DNA of 53,569 bases. It comes from DATHWB01 sp035544575. Its GTDB lineage: Bacteria; Actinomycetota; Acidimicrobiia; Spongiisociales; ZC4RG35. Below the pieces are notes generated by a model that did not search any database, was not told the DNA's origin, and saw only the letters and a program-made list of their open reading frames with translations. Both the position numbers and the translations under genes were made by a program. Location: contig DATKEC010000021.1 in assembly GCA_035544575.1 (NCBI GenBank), positions 1-53,569 of the forward strand, read 5' to 3'. Shown piece by piece: positions 1 to 8,334 of the stretch (position 1 is the first letter of the stretch; every line of letters starts with the position of its first letter).

Positions 1-9
1 CCTCCCGAA

Positions 10-39
10 TTTCCACTACCTGCGTAGTGCGAATACGAT
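10..39 (+). promoter_or_regulatory. Inverted-repeat operator and -10 element of the sufD operon
   Basis: An inverted repeat occupies 10-33: arm TTTCCACTA (10-18), 6-nt spacer, arm TAGTGCGAA (25-33), 7 of 9 positions complementary. A -10-like TACGAT (34-39) follows without a gap, and the sufD GTG lies 9 nt further. The same 9-6-9 architecture, with perfect arms, precedes the second suf operon at 8302-8325. A protein bound here would cover the -35/spacer region, so repression is the likely mode. A SufR- or Rrf2-type Fe-S sensor is the obvious candidate, but no such gene is in the window. Confidence 0.65.
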
Positions 40-48
40 CCGGGTCCC

Positions 49-1323
49 GTGTCCGATACATCACTCGCCCTCGATCGCGCAACCAATACGGCCCGAACCG
101 GAGGCGTTCCTGCCGTCTGGGCCGACCGGATGGGGACCGCCTTCGAGGTCTTCGAGGCGACGGCGATGCCTCACCCGAAGAACGAGCAGTGGAAGTATGT
201 CGACGTCGACTTCGACCTCGCTGGCCTCACCCTTGCCGATGGTGGAACGGCGCTGGCACCGGGAGCCTTTCTCAGCGCACTGACCGACCGTTCGGCCACC
301 GTGACCATCGTCGACGGTGCGGTCACGCGAGCCGAGAGTGAGGAACCGGTGATCGTCGAACGCATCGCCGACCTCGACGGCGCCGATTTCGACCGCATCG
401 TCGATCTCTTCGAACCCGATCGCGACAAGTTCGCCGCGGCCCGCGCTGCCTTCGGCGTCGACGGCGTGCGGATCAGGATCCCCGCTGGGATCGAGGTCGC
501 CACCCCAGTGGTGGTGGACATCCAGGCCACCCAGGCAGGGGCATCGTTTCCGTATGTGTCGGTCGAGACAGGAACCAACGCCGGGTGTTCGGTCGTGGTC
601 GTCTACCGCTCCGCTCCCGGCGTCGATGCGGTGGTGTCTCCCCAAGTCGGCATCCATGCGGGGGAGGGTTCCCGGATTCGCTTCGTGGGGGTCCAGACGC
701 TCGACCACGCCGCCACTGGGGTCGTCCACCAGCGTGCGGTGCTTGGCCGGGACTCTACGGTCCACCTCGGTGAGGTTGGCCTCGGCGGACATCTCGGACG
801 CCTCGACCTGATCGTCGATCACATCGGCGACGGGTCTTCGAGCGAGGTGGTCGGCGTCTACTTCGGGGAAGGTGACCAGACCCTCGACTACCGCCTCGTG
901 CTCCATCATCAAGGCAAACGCACCTCGTCAGATGTTCTGTTGAAAGGTGCCGTCGAAGATCGGGCCCAGTCCGTCTTCACGGGCCTGGTCAAGATCGACA
1001 AGGGCGCCATCCGCACCTCGGCGTTCGAGACCAACCGCAACCTGGTGCTCTCCGAAGATGCCAAAGCCCACTCGGTGCCGAACCTCGAGATCGAATGTGA
1101 CGATGTCATCTGCGGGCACGCATCGTCGGTGGGCCCGCTGGACGAAGAGCACCGCTACTACCTGATGTCGCGGGGGATCTCGAAGGAGAAGGCCGAGCAG
1201 ATGCTCATCAAGGGGTTCTTCCAGGAGATCATCGACCGACTCCCCGTTCCCGGTCTGGAACAGCCCATTGCCACCGAGATCTTCAGCCGGTTCGTGACGG
1301 CCCAGCAGGAGGGCCGGCTCTGA
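49..1323 (+). CDS. sufD: Fe-S cluster assembly protein SufD
   Basis: A 424-residue member of the SufB/SufD family, normal length for SufD. SufD forms the cytoplasmic SufBC2D scaffold on which iron-sulfur clusters are built from sulfur supplied by SufS. The C-terminal beta-helix core is recognisable: the family segment around ICGHASSVGPLD and YYLMSRGIS, followed by the helical tail ending near the C-terminus. The GTG start lies 9 nt after a -10 element, without a Shine-Dalgarno sequence, so the mRNA is probably leaderless or nearly so. The stop overlaps the next ATG (TGATG), showing an operon with the Rieske gene and sufC. The shared core also occurs in SufB; I call SufD from length and from the DDVxCxH-type segment. 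SufB itself is not seen in the window. Confidence 0.9.
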   Translation: MSDTSLALDRATNTARTGGVPAVWADRMGTAFEVFEATAMPHPKNEQWKYVDVDFDLAGLTLADGGTALAPGAFLSALTDRSATVTIVDGAVTRAESEEPVIVERIADLDGADFDRIVDLFEPDRDKFAAARAAFGVDGVRIRIPAGIEVATPVVVDIQATQAGASFPYVSVETGTNAGCSVVVVYRSAPGVDAVVSPQVGIHAGEGSRIRFVGVQTLDHAATGVVHQRAVLGRDSTVHLGEVGLGGHLGRLDLIVDHIGDGSSSEVVGVYFGEGDQTLDYRLVLHHQGKRTSSDVLLKGAVEDRAQSVFTGLVKIDKGAIRTSAFETNRNLVLSEDAKAHSVPNLEIECDDVICGHASSVGPLDEEHRYYLMSRGISKEKAEQMLIKGFFQEIIDRLPVPGLEQPIATEIFSRFVTAQQEGRL

Positions 1324-1631
1324 TGTGGCTCGAAGTCCTGAGGGAAGACGACGTGGCCGACGGACGGGGAGTGCGCGTCGAGGTGGGTGGAACGAGCATC
1401 GCGGTCTTTCGTGACGGTGACCGGTTGTACGCCATCGGCGATCGGTGTTCGCACGCCGAAGCATCGCTCTCCGAAGGAGAGGTCTTCGACAGTGAAGTCG
1501 AGTGCCCGCGTCACGGGGCGATCTTCGACCTCGCCACCGGTGCCGCCAAGTCTCTTCCCGCCACCAGGCCCGTTCCCACGTTCGGCGTGCGCACGCGGGA
1601 CGGGGTCGTCGAAGTGGAGGTGTCGAGGTGA
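1323..1631 (+). CDS. Rieske-type [2Fe-2S] ferredoxin in the suf operon
   Basis: A 102-residue soluble Rieske protein of the NirD/BphF size class. The cluster ligands are C42-x-H44 and C61-x2-H64, spaced as in Rieske proteins. There is no signal peptide or membrane anchor, so it acts in the cytoplasm. It sits between sufD and sufC, overlapping sufD by one base (TGATG) and sufC by four bases (GTGA), so all three are translationally coupled. Similar Rieske genes occur within suf operons of actinobacteria; an electron-transfer role in cluster assembly or sulfur reduction is inferred from position, not shown. It could instead be the ferredoxin of a separate dioxygenase, but no oxygenase gene is nearby. 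Confidence 0.88.
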   Translation: MWLEVLREDDVADGRGVRVEVGGTSIAVFRDGDRLYAIGDRCSHAEASLSEGEVFDSEVECPRHGAIFDLATGAAKSLPATRPVPTFGVRTRDGVVEVEVSR

Positions 1632-2422
1632 CCGGTCTCGTCGTGAAAGATCTGGCTGCCTCGGTCGGAACCGCCCCGATCCTCGAAGGCTTCGACATCG
1701 ACGTTCCGTTCGGCGAGATCCACGCCATCATGGGCCCGAACGGTTCCGGCAAGTCGACGTTGTGCCACGTCCTCACCGGCCATCCGGTGTACACGGTCGT
1801 CGGGTCTGCGACCATCGATGGAGTCGAGATCCTCGACAAACCCGTCGACGAACGGTCCCGTATGGGGCTCATCCATGGGTTCCAGTATCCCGTCGAGATT
1901 CCCGGCATTCGCCTCGACGAGTTGGTTCGCCAAGCCGCCTACGAACGCGGCATCGACGATGCCGAATTCGAGAACCGCATGACCGCCGCCGCCGAACTGT
2001 TCGATATGACACGCTTCCTCGACCGCTCCATCAACAACGACCTCTCCGGCGGCGAGAAGAAGCGGTCCGAGATCTTCCAGATGGCCGTGCTGGAGCCGCG
2101 GATCGTCCTGCTCGACGAGATCGACTCCGGGCTCGACATCGATGCCGTGCGACAGGTCGCAGACGCGGTGGAAGCGATGCGCAGCCCCGACGTGGGCGTG
2201 TTGATGATCACGCACTACTCGCGCATCCTCAAGTACGTGACACCGGACCGCATCCACGTGATGATCAAGGGCAGAATCGTCGAGTCCGGAGGGCCCGAAC
2301 TCGCCGACGAGCTCGAAGACGGAGGCTACGACGCCATCCGCGGCCGTCTGGGCATCGAGCTGGAATCGACCGCACCGCAGAGGCGGCCGGCGGACTTCTT
2401 CACGGAGACGCCTTTCGACTGA
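1628..2422 (+). CDS. sufC: SufC ATPase (first copy, paired with sufD)
   Basis: A 264-residue ABC-type ATPase that powers the SufBCD scaffold. Walker A GPNGSGKST is at residues 36-44; the signature LSGGEKKRSEI and Walker B ending in LLDEIDSGLDID are intact, with the SufC-typical SGLDID after the catalytic glutamate. The GTG start at 1628 overlaps the Rieske stop (GTGA), and an in-frame upstream extension to 1502 lies inside the Rieske gene, so it was rejected. A second SufC is encoded at 7538-8287; the two differ in length (264 versus 249) and in signature (LSGGEKKRSEI versus FSGGERKRNEV), so they are diverged paralogues rather than a recent duplication. This copy probably serves the SufB/D scaffold. 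Confidence 0.9.
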   Translation: MTGLVVKDLAASVGTAPILEGFDIDVPFGEIHAIMGPNGSGKSTLCHVLTGHPVYTVVGSATIDGVEILDKPVDERSRMGLIHGFQYPVEIPGIRLDELVRQAAYERGIDDAEFENRMTAAAELFDMTRFLDRSINNDLSGGEKKRSEIFQMAVLEPRIVLLDEIDSGLDIDAVRQVADAVEAMRSPDVGVLMITHYSRILKYVTPDRIHVMIKGRIVESGGPELADELEDGGYDAIRGRLGIELESTAPQRRPADFFTETPFD

Positions 2423-2459
2423 GCGAACGGCCGATGCACTGACTTTGGCTTTCGCGCTC

Positions 2460-2465
2460 TAGATT
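2460..2465 (+). promoter_or_regulatory. -10 element (TAGATT) of a leaderless peptidase mRNA
   Basis: TAGATT ends exactly 7 nt before the ATG at 2473. The same spacing recurs in front of several other genes of this window that lack a Shine-Dalgarno sequence. No convincing -35 was found. The placement favours ATG 2473 over the in-frame GTG at 2470. Confidence 0.5.
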
Positions 2466-2472
2466 TCCAGTG

Positions 2473-3567
2473 ATGGCGACCGCCCGACACCGTTGGCTTC
2501 TCGATCTGACCCATCTCCCGACCACGTCGGGGCTCGAACAGCGCGTCATCGAGTGGGTCGAGGCGTGGGTCGAACGCCGGGACGACCTCAAGGTCGTGAC
2601 CGACGATGCCGGCAATCTGCTGATCACTGTCAAGGGGCGCAAGTCGAAGTCGGCACCGATCATCGCTGCAGCCCACATGGATCATCCTGGGTTCGTCGTG
2701 GAGTCCGTCAGAGGCCGCGATGTGATCGCCGCATTCCGGGGCGGGGTGAAGGAGGCGTACTTCGACGGTGCCGCCGTCGAGTTCGTCGATCGCCGCGACG
2801 GCCGCCATCAGGGCAAGGTCGTCGAGTACGACGCTGTGACGAAGAAGGCGGTCGTTCAGTTGAAGGCCCCGACCTCGGTCCTCGGCATCGGCGCGATCGG
2901 CCGGTGGCGCTTCGCCCCGCCCAAACTCGGGTTGAAGCGGGGCATCCTCCATGCCCCCGCGTGCGACGACCTGGCGGGCGTGGCGGCGGCGCTCACCGCG
3001 CTCGATCAAGCGCGCAAGAAACCCGAACTTCGCCACTTCGGTGTCCTCCTCACCAGAGCCGAGGAGGAGGGTTTGCTCGGGGCGATCGCCGCTGCGCGCT
3101 CAGGCACCTGTCCGGACGGCTCGCGTGTGATCTCCATCGAAACGTCACGCAGTTTCGCCGATTCGCCGATCGGAGCGGGACCCATCATCCGGGTCGGCGA
3201 CCATTCCACGGTCTTCGATGCCGACCTCACGAACCGGATCACCCAGGTCGCCCGGGACGCCAAGATCTCACACCAGCGCAAACTCATGGCGGGTGGAACC
3301 TGCGAGGCGACCGCCTTCGGCGCGTACGGGATTCCCGCCACCGGTCTGTGTCTCGCTCTCGGCAACTATCACAACATGGCCGACATCGATGAGGTCGAAG
3401 CCGGCACCGCCAAGGCCGTGCTCGCCCCCGAAGTCATCTCGCTCGAGGACTTCGACGGTCTCGTGAACCTGATGCTCGCCGCAGCCAAGGGCATCGACGA
3501 AGTCGGCTCAAATCTTCGTTCGAAACTGGACGCCGCCTTCGACGCCAAGGCGCACCTGCTCTCCTGA
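2473..3567 (+). CDS. M42/M20-like family metallo-aminopeptidase
   Basis: A 364-residue cytoplasmic di-zinc peptidase of the M42 (FrvX/glutamyl aminopeptidase-like) type, which removes N-terminal residues from peptides. The metal-site residues appear in family order: H68 in AAAHMDHPG, bridging D165 in CDDLAG, catalytic/ligand pair E197-E198 in RAEEEG, E223 in SIETS, and H300 in GNYHNMAD. An inserted beta-domain lies between the first two motifs (about residues 75-155). The ATG at 2473 was chosen because a -10 element lies 7 nt upstream; GTG 2470 is an in-frame alternative. It follows the suf operon by 50 nt but has its own promoter. Substrate cannot be read from sequence. Confidence 0.82.
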   Translation: MATARHRWLLDLTHLPTTSGLEQRVIEWVEAWVERRDDLKVVTDDAGNLLITVKGRKSKSAPIIAAAHMDHPGFVVESVRGRDVIAAFRGGVKEAYFDGAAVEFVDRRDGRHQGKVVEYDAVTKKAVVQLKAPTSVLGIGAIGRWRFAPPKLGLKRGILHAPACDDLAGVAAALTALDQARKKPELRHFGVLLTRAEEEGLLGAIAAARSGTCPDGSRVISIETSRSFADSPIGAGPIIRVGDHSTVFDADLTNRITQVARDAKISHQRKLMAGGTCEATAFGAYGIPATGLCLALGNYHNMADIDEVEAGTAKAVLAPEVISLEDFDGLVNLMLAAAKGIDEVGSNLRSKLDAAFDAKAHLLS

Positions 3568-3640
3568 CGGCAGAATCGGCCGGGTTCGGGTTCCGTTGGC
3601 AGGAGTAGCGTTCAGGCGAATTTCGATCACGGGAGCAGTC

Positions 3641-5032
3641 GTGGAGTACAGGGTCGAGAAAGATTCGATGGGCGAGGTCCACGTCCCCGCAAACGCCTAC
3701 TACGGGGCGTCCACCCAGCGGGCCGTGGACAACTTTCCCATCTCCGGACTGGTCATGGATCGCCGCATCATCTGGGCGTTCGGTCTCTTGAAGGGATCGG
3801 CGGCGGCCGTCTCCGAACGGCGTGGTGAGATCCCTGTCGACGTCGCCGAGGCCGTCCGCCGGGCGTCCGACGCGGTGATGGACGGCGCCCATGACGACCA
3901 GTTTCCCGTCGACATCTTCCAGACGGGGTCCGGGACGTCGACGAACACGAACGCCAACGAGGTGATCGCCAACCTCGCCTCAGAGATCCTCGGGGGCGAG
4001 CGCGGCTCGAGGTTGGTCCATCCGAACGACCATGTGAACTTCGGCCAGTCGTCCAACGACACGTTCCCCACCGCGATGCACCTGGCCGCGGTGCACGCCG
4101 TCCGCACCGATCTGCTTCCTGGTTTGACCCGTCTCGCCGAGTCACTCGAGAGCAAGGCCCACGATTTCGAAGATGTCGTCAAGTCCGGAAGAACCCACCT
4201 CATGGACGCCGTGCCTGTGACCCTGGGGCAAGAGTTCGGCGGATATGCCACCCAGGTCCGCAAGAGTGTGGACCGCATCGAGCGGGTCCTTCCCGACCTC
4301 GAGGAACTGGCGCTCGGTGGTACCGCCGTGGGGACGGGAATCAATGCACCCGACGGCTGGGCAGCCGAGGTCATCGCCGATATGGCCTCGCGGACCGGCT
4401 ATGACTTCCGGGAGGCGGACAACCACTTCGAGGCCCAAGGCTCCAAAGACGGCGTCGTCAGTGCCTCGGGCGTGCTCAAGACGGTCGCCCAGTCGCTCTT
4501 CAAGATCGCCAACGACCTGCGGTGGCTGTCGAGTGGTCCGGTCACCGGGATCGCCGAGATCCGGCTGCCGTCGCTTCAGCCCGGTTCATCGATCATGCCC
4601 GCCAAGGTGAATCCGGTCATACCCGAGATGGTGATGCAGGTCGCCGCTCAGGTGGTCGGCAACGACACGGCGATCACATGGGGCGGGGCGAACGGCAACT
4701 TCGAGCTGAACGTGATGATGCCGATGATGGCCCGCAACCTCCTCGAAGCCATCTCGCTGTTGGGGGCGGCCTCGGCCAACCTCGCGTCGAAGTGTGTCGA
4801 CGGCATCGAAGCCGACGCCGACCGCGCTCGTGAGCTACTCGAGAAGAACGTGATCGTGGTCACGGCGCTCAATCCCCACATCGGCTACGACGCCGGCTCC
4901 CGGGTGGCAAAGCGAGCCTTCGCCGAGGGCCGCAGCGTGCGTGACGTGGTCCTGGAGGAAGGGCTCATGGGCGAGGCCGAACTCGACGCAGCCCTCGACC
5001 TCAAAGGGATGACTCAGGGCGGGGTGCAGTAG
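3641..5032 (+). CDS. fumC: Class II fumarate hydratase
   Basis: A 463-residue homotetrameric, iron-independent fumarase that interconverts fumarate and L-malate in the TCA cycle. The fumarase/aspartase signature GSSIMPAKVNP is intact, and the active-site segments around TGSGTSTNTNANE, GQSSNDTFPT and GRTHLMDAVPVTLGQEF are present. Asn-rich TNTNANE and the NFELNVMMP segment favour fumarase over aspartase. The GTG at 3641 was preferred over an in-frame TTG at 3596 because GGGAG lies 5 nt upstream and the protein then starts directly with the conserved VEYRVEKDSMGE region. A TAGCGT element at 3606-3611 may be the promoter. The gene is convergent with the enoyl-CoA hydratase gene, 10 nt away. No oxygen-sensitive class I fumarase is visible. 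Confidence 0.93.
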   Translation: MEYRVEKDSMGEVHVPANAYYGASTQRAVDNFPISGLVMDRRIIWAFGLLKGSAAAVSERRGEIPVDVAEAVRRASDAVMDGAHDDQFPVDIFQTGSGTSTNTNANEVIANLASEILGGERGSRLVHPNDHVNFGQSSNDTFPTAMHLAAVHAVRTDLLPGLTRLAESLESKAHDFEDVVKSGRTHLMDAVPVTLGQEFGGYATQVRKSVDRIERVLPDLEELALGGTAVGTGINAPDGWAAEVIADMASRTGYDFREADNHFEAQGSKDGVVSASGVLKTVAQSLFKIANDLRWLSSGPVTGIAEIRLPSLQPGSSIMPAKVNPVIPEMVMQVAAQVVGNDTAITWGGANGNFELNVMMPMMARNLLEAISLLGAASANLASKCVDGIEADADRARELLEKNVIVVTALNPHIGYDAGSRVAKRAFAEGRSVRDVVLEEGLMGEAELDAALDLKGMTQGGVQ

Positions 5033-5042
5033 AACTGGTCGC

Positions 5043-5846
5043 TCAGGCTTCGGGGATCCCGAACGCCTCATACGAGTCCGCACCTTCGTCATAGCGGCGC
5101 TGCACATCCCACAACCGTGACACCACCCGCTCGTCGCTGAACTTCGATACGAAGAGAGCCGTCTCCCTCTTCAGGGCCGCGGTGAGTTCGGAGTCCCGCG
5201 TACCCACGATCAGATCCTTGACCATCGCCAGGTCCCCCGGTTCCCTGCCCGCCAACCACTGCGCCCAATCGACGGCAGTCGCCAGCGCCTCGCCGTCGGG
5301 CACCACCCGGTCGACGAGACCGAGTCGGTGCGCCTCCAACGCCGACACGGGTCGACCGTCCAACAACAGCCGTTTTGCCGCTGCCTCTCCTGCCAGATGC
5401 ACGATCCGGGCTGCCTCCCCGGCCGTCGTCACACCGGCCATGATTTCGGGCTGTCCCACCGTGGCACGCTCCGAGGCCACCCGGAAGTCGCACGACAGGG
5501 CGAGGTTGAACCCCCCACCCCAAGCCTGACCCTCCATCGCGGCGATCGAGACGAGGGGTCCGGTATCGAGGGCTTTCGAGACCCGCAGAAAGGAGCGGGG
5601 ATCGCCGGAGGGTGAACCCGTTCCGCTGAGATTGCCGATGATGTCGCCGATGTGACCGTGGGAGACGAACACGCCGTCGACCGCGGATCCGATCACGACC
5701 ACCCTCGCGCCGTCTCGGTGAACCTCGGAGAGCGCCTCCTCCAATCGCTCGTGGAGGGACGCGGTTGCGAAGTTTCCCGGCCCGTTGTCGAGGAGCAATT
5801 GGGCCACCCCTTCGGACGGATGGCTGACATGAATCTGTGCGGACAC
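5043..5846 (-). CDS. Enoyl-CoA hydratase/isomerase family protein at the end of the suf operon
   Basis: A 267-residue crotonase-fold protein; the family hydrates or isomerises acyl-CoA esters. The oxyanion-hole region MEGQAWGGGFNLALSCDFRVAS is present, followed by the typical GQPEIMAGV segment. In place of the second catalytic glutamate of classical hydratases the sequence reads GEAARIVH, so the exact reaction is uncertain. The GTG at 5846 follows a strong GGAGGAGGT ribosome site; the longer in-frame frame back to 5924 runs into sufU. It starts 26 nt after sufU, so it is probably co-transcribed with sufC2-sufS-sufU. Any functional tie to iron-sulfur assembly is unproven; it may simply be carried by the operon. 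Confidence 0.8.
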   Translation of the reverse strand: MSAQIHVSHPSEGVAQLLLDNGPGNFATASLHERLEEALSEVHRDGARVVVIGSAVDGVFVSHGHIGDIIGNLSGTGSPSGDPRSFLRVSKALDTGPLVSIAAMEGQAWGGGFNLALSCDFRVASERATVGQPEIMAGVTTAGEAARIVHLAGEAAAKRLLLDGRPVSALEAHRLGLVDRVVPDGEALATAVDWAQWLAGREPGDLAMVKDLIVGTRDSELTAALKRETALFVSKFSDERVVSRLWDVQRRYDEGADSYEAFGIPEA

Positions 5847-5872
5847 GGTCACCTCCTCCCGCAGCGTATCGG

Positions 5873-6319
5873 TCAGCCCGTGGCCAACGCCTCCTGCAGG
5901 GTGGTCCACGCCAGGTTGGCGCACTTGATCCGCACGGGATAGTTCCGCACACCCTGGAGGGCTTCGAGGTCGCCGAGTACCGCACCAGGACGAGCCGGAT
6001 CGAGGGCCACTTCGCCGTTGGGTTCGAGGTCCATCATGGTGCGAAAGCGGGTGGCGAGCTCTTCGATTTCGTCACGGGACTTGCCTTTGATCGCCTCGCT
6101 CATCATCGACGCACTGGACTGACTGATCGAACAGCCCTGACCGGTGATCGCCACCTCGCGCACGACGTCGCCTTCGAAGGCAAGCTCGAGGTGGATCTCG
6201 TCGCCGCAGAGCGGGTTCACCCCTTCGGCGGTGGCGTCGGAGGATTCCAGCGCGGCGCGATTGCGCGGGTTGCGGTAGTGATCGAGGATGACTTCGCGGT
6301 AGAGCTCTTCGAGTGACAT
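5873..6319 (-). CDS. sufU: SufU sulfur-transfer protein
   Basis: A 148-residue zinc-dependent sulfurtransferase of the SufU/IscU family that accepts persulfide sulfur from SufS in Gram-positive suf systems. The ligands expected for SufU are visible: C38 and D40 in PLCGDE, C63 in GQGCSIS, and C133 in IKCANL. The insertion between the second and third cysteines that separates SufU from IscU appears to be present. The ATG at 6319 lies one base after the sufS stop, so the two are coupled, as is usual for sufS-sufU. It serves as relay between SufS and the scaffold proteins encoded by the other suf operon of this window. Confidence 0.92.
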   Translation of the reverse strand: MSLEELYREVILDHYRNPRNRAALESSDATAEGVNPLCGDEIHLELAFEGDVVREVAITGQGCSISQSSASMMSEAIKGKSRDEIEELATRFRTMMDLEPNGEVALDPARPGAVLGDLEALQGVRNYPVRIKCANLAWTTLQEALATG

Positions 6320-6320
6320 G

Positions 6321-7538
6321 TCAGATACCGAACAACGCGGCGGCCGTTTCCAATCCCGCTACCAGTGCATCGACGTCCTGGCGTGTGTTGTACACATAGA
6401 AGCTGGCGCGCGCGGTGGAGTGCACTCCGACTTCTTTCATGAGCGGCTTGGCGCAGTGATGACCGGCCCGCACTGACACACCCTGCTGATCGAGGATGGT
6501 GGCGAGGTCGTGGGGGTGGGCGTCGCCCAGGGTGAAGGAGATGACGCCGCCGCGATCGTCCCCGCCAGGAGGGCCGAAGACGGTCGCCGATGGGACCTCC
6601 GACAGCAGCGTCAGGGCGTAGTCGGTGAGGTCGCGGTCGTGGCTCGCAACGTTCTGCATGCCGAGGCGCTCCAGGTACTCGATGGCGGCGATGAGTCCGG
6701 CAGCTTCGATGATGGGCGGTGTCCCCGCCTCGAAGCGATGGGGGATCGGAGCCCATGTCGATCGCTGCAGCTCGACGGTCGCGATCATCTCTCCGCCGCC
6801 TTCGACGGGCTCCATCTGCTCGAGTGCCTGCGGACGTCCACACAGGAAGCCGATGCCGGTCGGTCCGAGCATCTTGTGACCAGATACGGCGATGAAGTCC
6901 GCCCCCAGTTCGGTGACGTCGACGGGATGATGCGGGACGAGTTGGGCGGCGTCGATGACTGCGATGGCGCCCACCCGGTGTGCTCCGTCGACGATCTGAC
7001 GCAGCGGTGGCATCGTTCCCAACACGTTGGACATCCCGGTGATCGACACGATCTTGACATCGGTGTCGAGCTTGGACTCGAACTCGTCGAGGTCGAGGCG
7101 GTATTCGGAGGTCAACCCGACGAAGTCGAGATCGGCGCCGGTCTTGCGGGCGACCATCTGCCACGGAACGAGGTTGGCGTGGTGTTCCATCTTCGACAGG
7201 AGGATGCGGTCGCCCGGCCCGAGGTGTTCGCCTCCCCAACCCCATGCGACCATGTTGAGGGCGGTAGTCGCGCCCCGGGTGATGACCACTTCATCGGGGC
7301 TTCCAGCCCCGATGAACCGTGCCACCGCTGCCCGCGCCGCTTCGAAGGTTTCGGTGGCTTCGAGCGAGAGGGTGTACGCGCCCCGGTGAACATTGGCGTA
7401 ATGGTTCGATGCGAGGTCTGTCATCGCCTCGATCACCGAGCGAGGCTTCTGGCTGGACGCGGCCGAGTCGAGAAAGTGGCGGGCGGTCTCCCGGCCGAAG
7501 ATCGGAAAGTCCCGACGGACCGTTGTGGCGTCGAACAT
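6321..7538 (-). CDS. sufS: Cysteine desulfurase SufS
   Basis: A 405-residue class V PLP enzyme that removes sulfur from L-cysteine and holds it as a persulfide. The PLP lysine lies in the SGHKMLGPTG motif, and the catalytic cysteine is C362 in RAGHHCAKPL, in the short-loop context typical of group II (SufS-type) desulfurases. Its ATG overlaps the sufC2 stop by one base (TGATG) and sufU follows after one base. The normal length and intact motifs make this a functional enzyme. It would supply sulfur to SufU and then to the SufD-containing scaffold encoded at 49-2422. Confidence 0.94.
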   Translation of the reverse strand: MFDATTVRRDFPIFGRETARHFLDSAASSQKPRSVIEAMTDLASNHYANVHRGAYTLSLEATETFEAARAAVARFIGAGSPDEVVITRGATTALNMVAWGWGGEHLGPGDRILLSKMEHHANLVPWQMVARKTGADLDFVGLTSEYRLDLDEFESKLDTDVKIVSITGMSNVLGTMPPLRQIVDGAHRVGAIAVIDAAQLVPHHPVDVTELGADFIAVSGHKMLGPTGIGFLCGRPQALEQMEPVEGGGEMIATVELQRSTWAPIPHRFEAGTPPIIEAAGLIAAIEYLERLGMQNVASHDRDLTDYALTLLSEVPSATVFGPPGGDDRGGVISFTLGDAHPHDLATILDQQGVSVRAGHHCAKPLMKEVGVHSTARASFYVYNTRQDVDALVAGLETAAALFGI

Positions 7539-8287
7539 CAGGCGTGCTGGCGGAAGGAGTCGTATCCCTCTGCCTCGAGCTTCTTCGCCAACTCCGGACC
7601 ACCCGAGACCAGGACGCGGCCGTCCATGAAGACGTGGACGTGGTGCGATGTGACGTAGTCGAGGAGCCGCTGATAATGGGTGATGATCAAGAAACCTCGC
7701 TCCTCTGACGCGAGGCGGTTGACTCCTTGGGCAACCGTGCGCAGGGCGTCGATGTCGAGTCCCGAATCGGTTTCATCCATCACTGCCAGGATCGGTTCGA
7801 GAACCGCCATCTGCAGAACCTCGTTCCGCTTCCGCTCACCGCCGGAGAAGCCCTCGTTGAGGTAGCGGTCGGCGAAACTCGATTCCATCCCCAGCGCTCC
7901 CATCGCTTCCATGACCTTGAGCCGCAGTTCGAGAACCGTGTAGTCGACGCCGGTGCGGTTGGAGAGTGCCTGGCGGAGGAACTGCGTGACCGAGACGCCG
8001 GGGATCTCTTCGGGATACTGGAAGGCGAGAAACATGCCCCTGCGCGCCCGTTCGTCGGGAGCGGCCCCAGTCAGGTCCTCACCGTCGAAGAGGATCCGGC
8101 CGTCGGTCACGACATAGTCGGGATGGCCCGCCAGGACGTTCGCCAACGTCGACTTGCCCGACCCATTGGGCCCCATCAGGGCGTGGATCTCGCCTCGGTC
8201 GACTTCGAGATCCACACCCTTGAGGATGGGCTCGTCGCCGGCGGAAGCATGCAGGTTCTGGATTCGGAGAAGCGGGGTGTCACTCAC
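7538..8287 (-). CDS. sufC: SufC ATPase (second copy, paired with sufS-sufU)
   Basis: A 249-residue SufC-type ABC ATPase with Walker A GPNGSGKST, signature FSGGERKRNEV and Walker B VMDETDSGLDID. It heads the leftward sufC2-sufS-sufU operon. The GTG at 8287 lies exactly 7 nt after a TAGGGT -10 element, matching the leaderless pattern of this genome; an upstream in-frame GTG at 8308 would lie inside the operator and before the -10, so it was rejected. Two intact SufC paralogues within 8 kb, one with sufD and one with sufS, are unusual. They may form a mixed SufC dimer, or one may serve a different partner; sequence alone cannot decide. Confidence 0.9.
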   Translation of the reverse strand: MSDTPLLRIQNLHASAGDEPILKGVDLEVDRGEIHALMGPNGSGKSTLANVLAGHPDYVVTDGRILFDGEDLTGAAPDERARRGMFLAFQYPEEIPGVSVTQFLRQALSNRTGVDYTVLELRLKVMEAMGALGMESSFADRYLNEGFSGGERKRNEVLQMAVLEPILAVMDETDSGLDIDALRTVAQGVNRLASEERGFLIITHYQRLLDYVTSHHVHVFMDGRVLVSGGPELAKKLEAEGYDSFRQHA

Positions 8288-8294
8288 GGCCTGA

Positions 8295-8325
8295 ACCCTA
8301 GTTTCCACTACGCGGATAGTGGAAA
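8295..8325 (-). promoter_or_regulatory. Perfect palindromic operator and -10 element of the sufC2-S-U operon
   Basis: TTTCCACTA (8302-8310), spacer CGCGGA and TAGTGGAAA (8317-8325) form a perfect 9-bp inverted repeat with a 6-bp spacer. On the minus strand a -10 element TAGGGT (8300-8295) begins one base after the repeat, and the sufC2 GTG follows after 7 nt. The same operator type is at 10-33 before sufD, in the same place relative to the -10. The pair defines a two-operon regulon for iron-sulfur cluster assembly inside this window; the regulator is not encoded here. Confidence 0.75.
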
Positions 8326-8334
8326 AGGCCGTCG

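Noticed and set aside
1..48. 3' end of sufB at the left edge
   Set aside because: Two plus-strand frames stay open across these 48 bases but are too short to identify, and the operator placed here argues that the operon begins at sufD.
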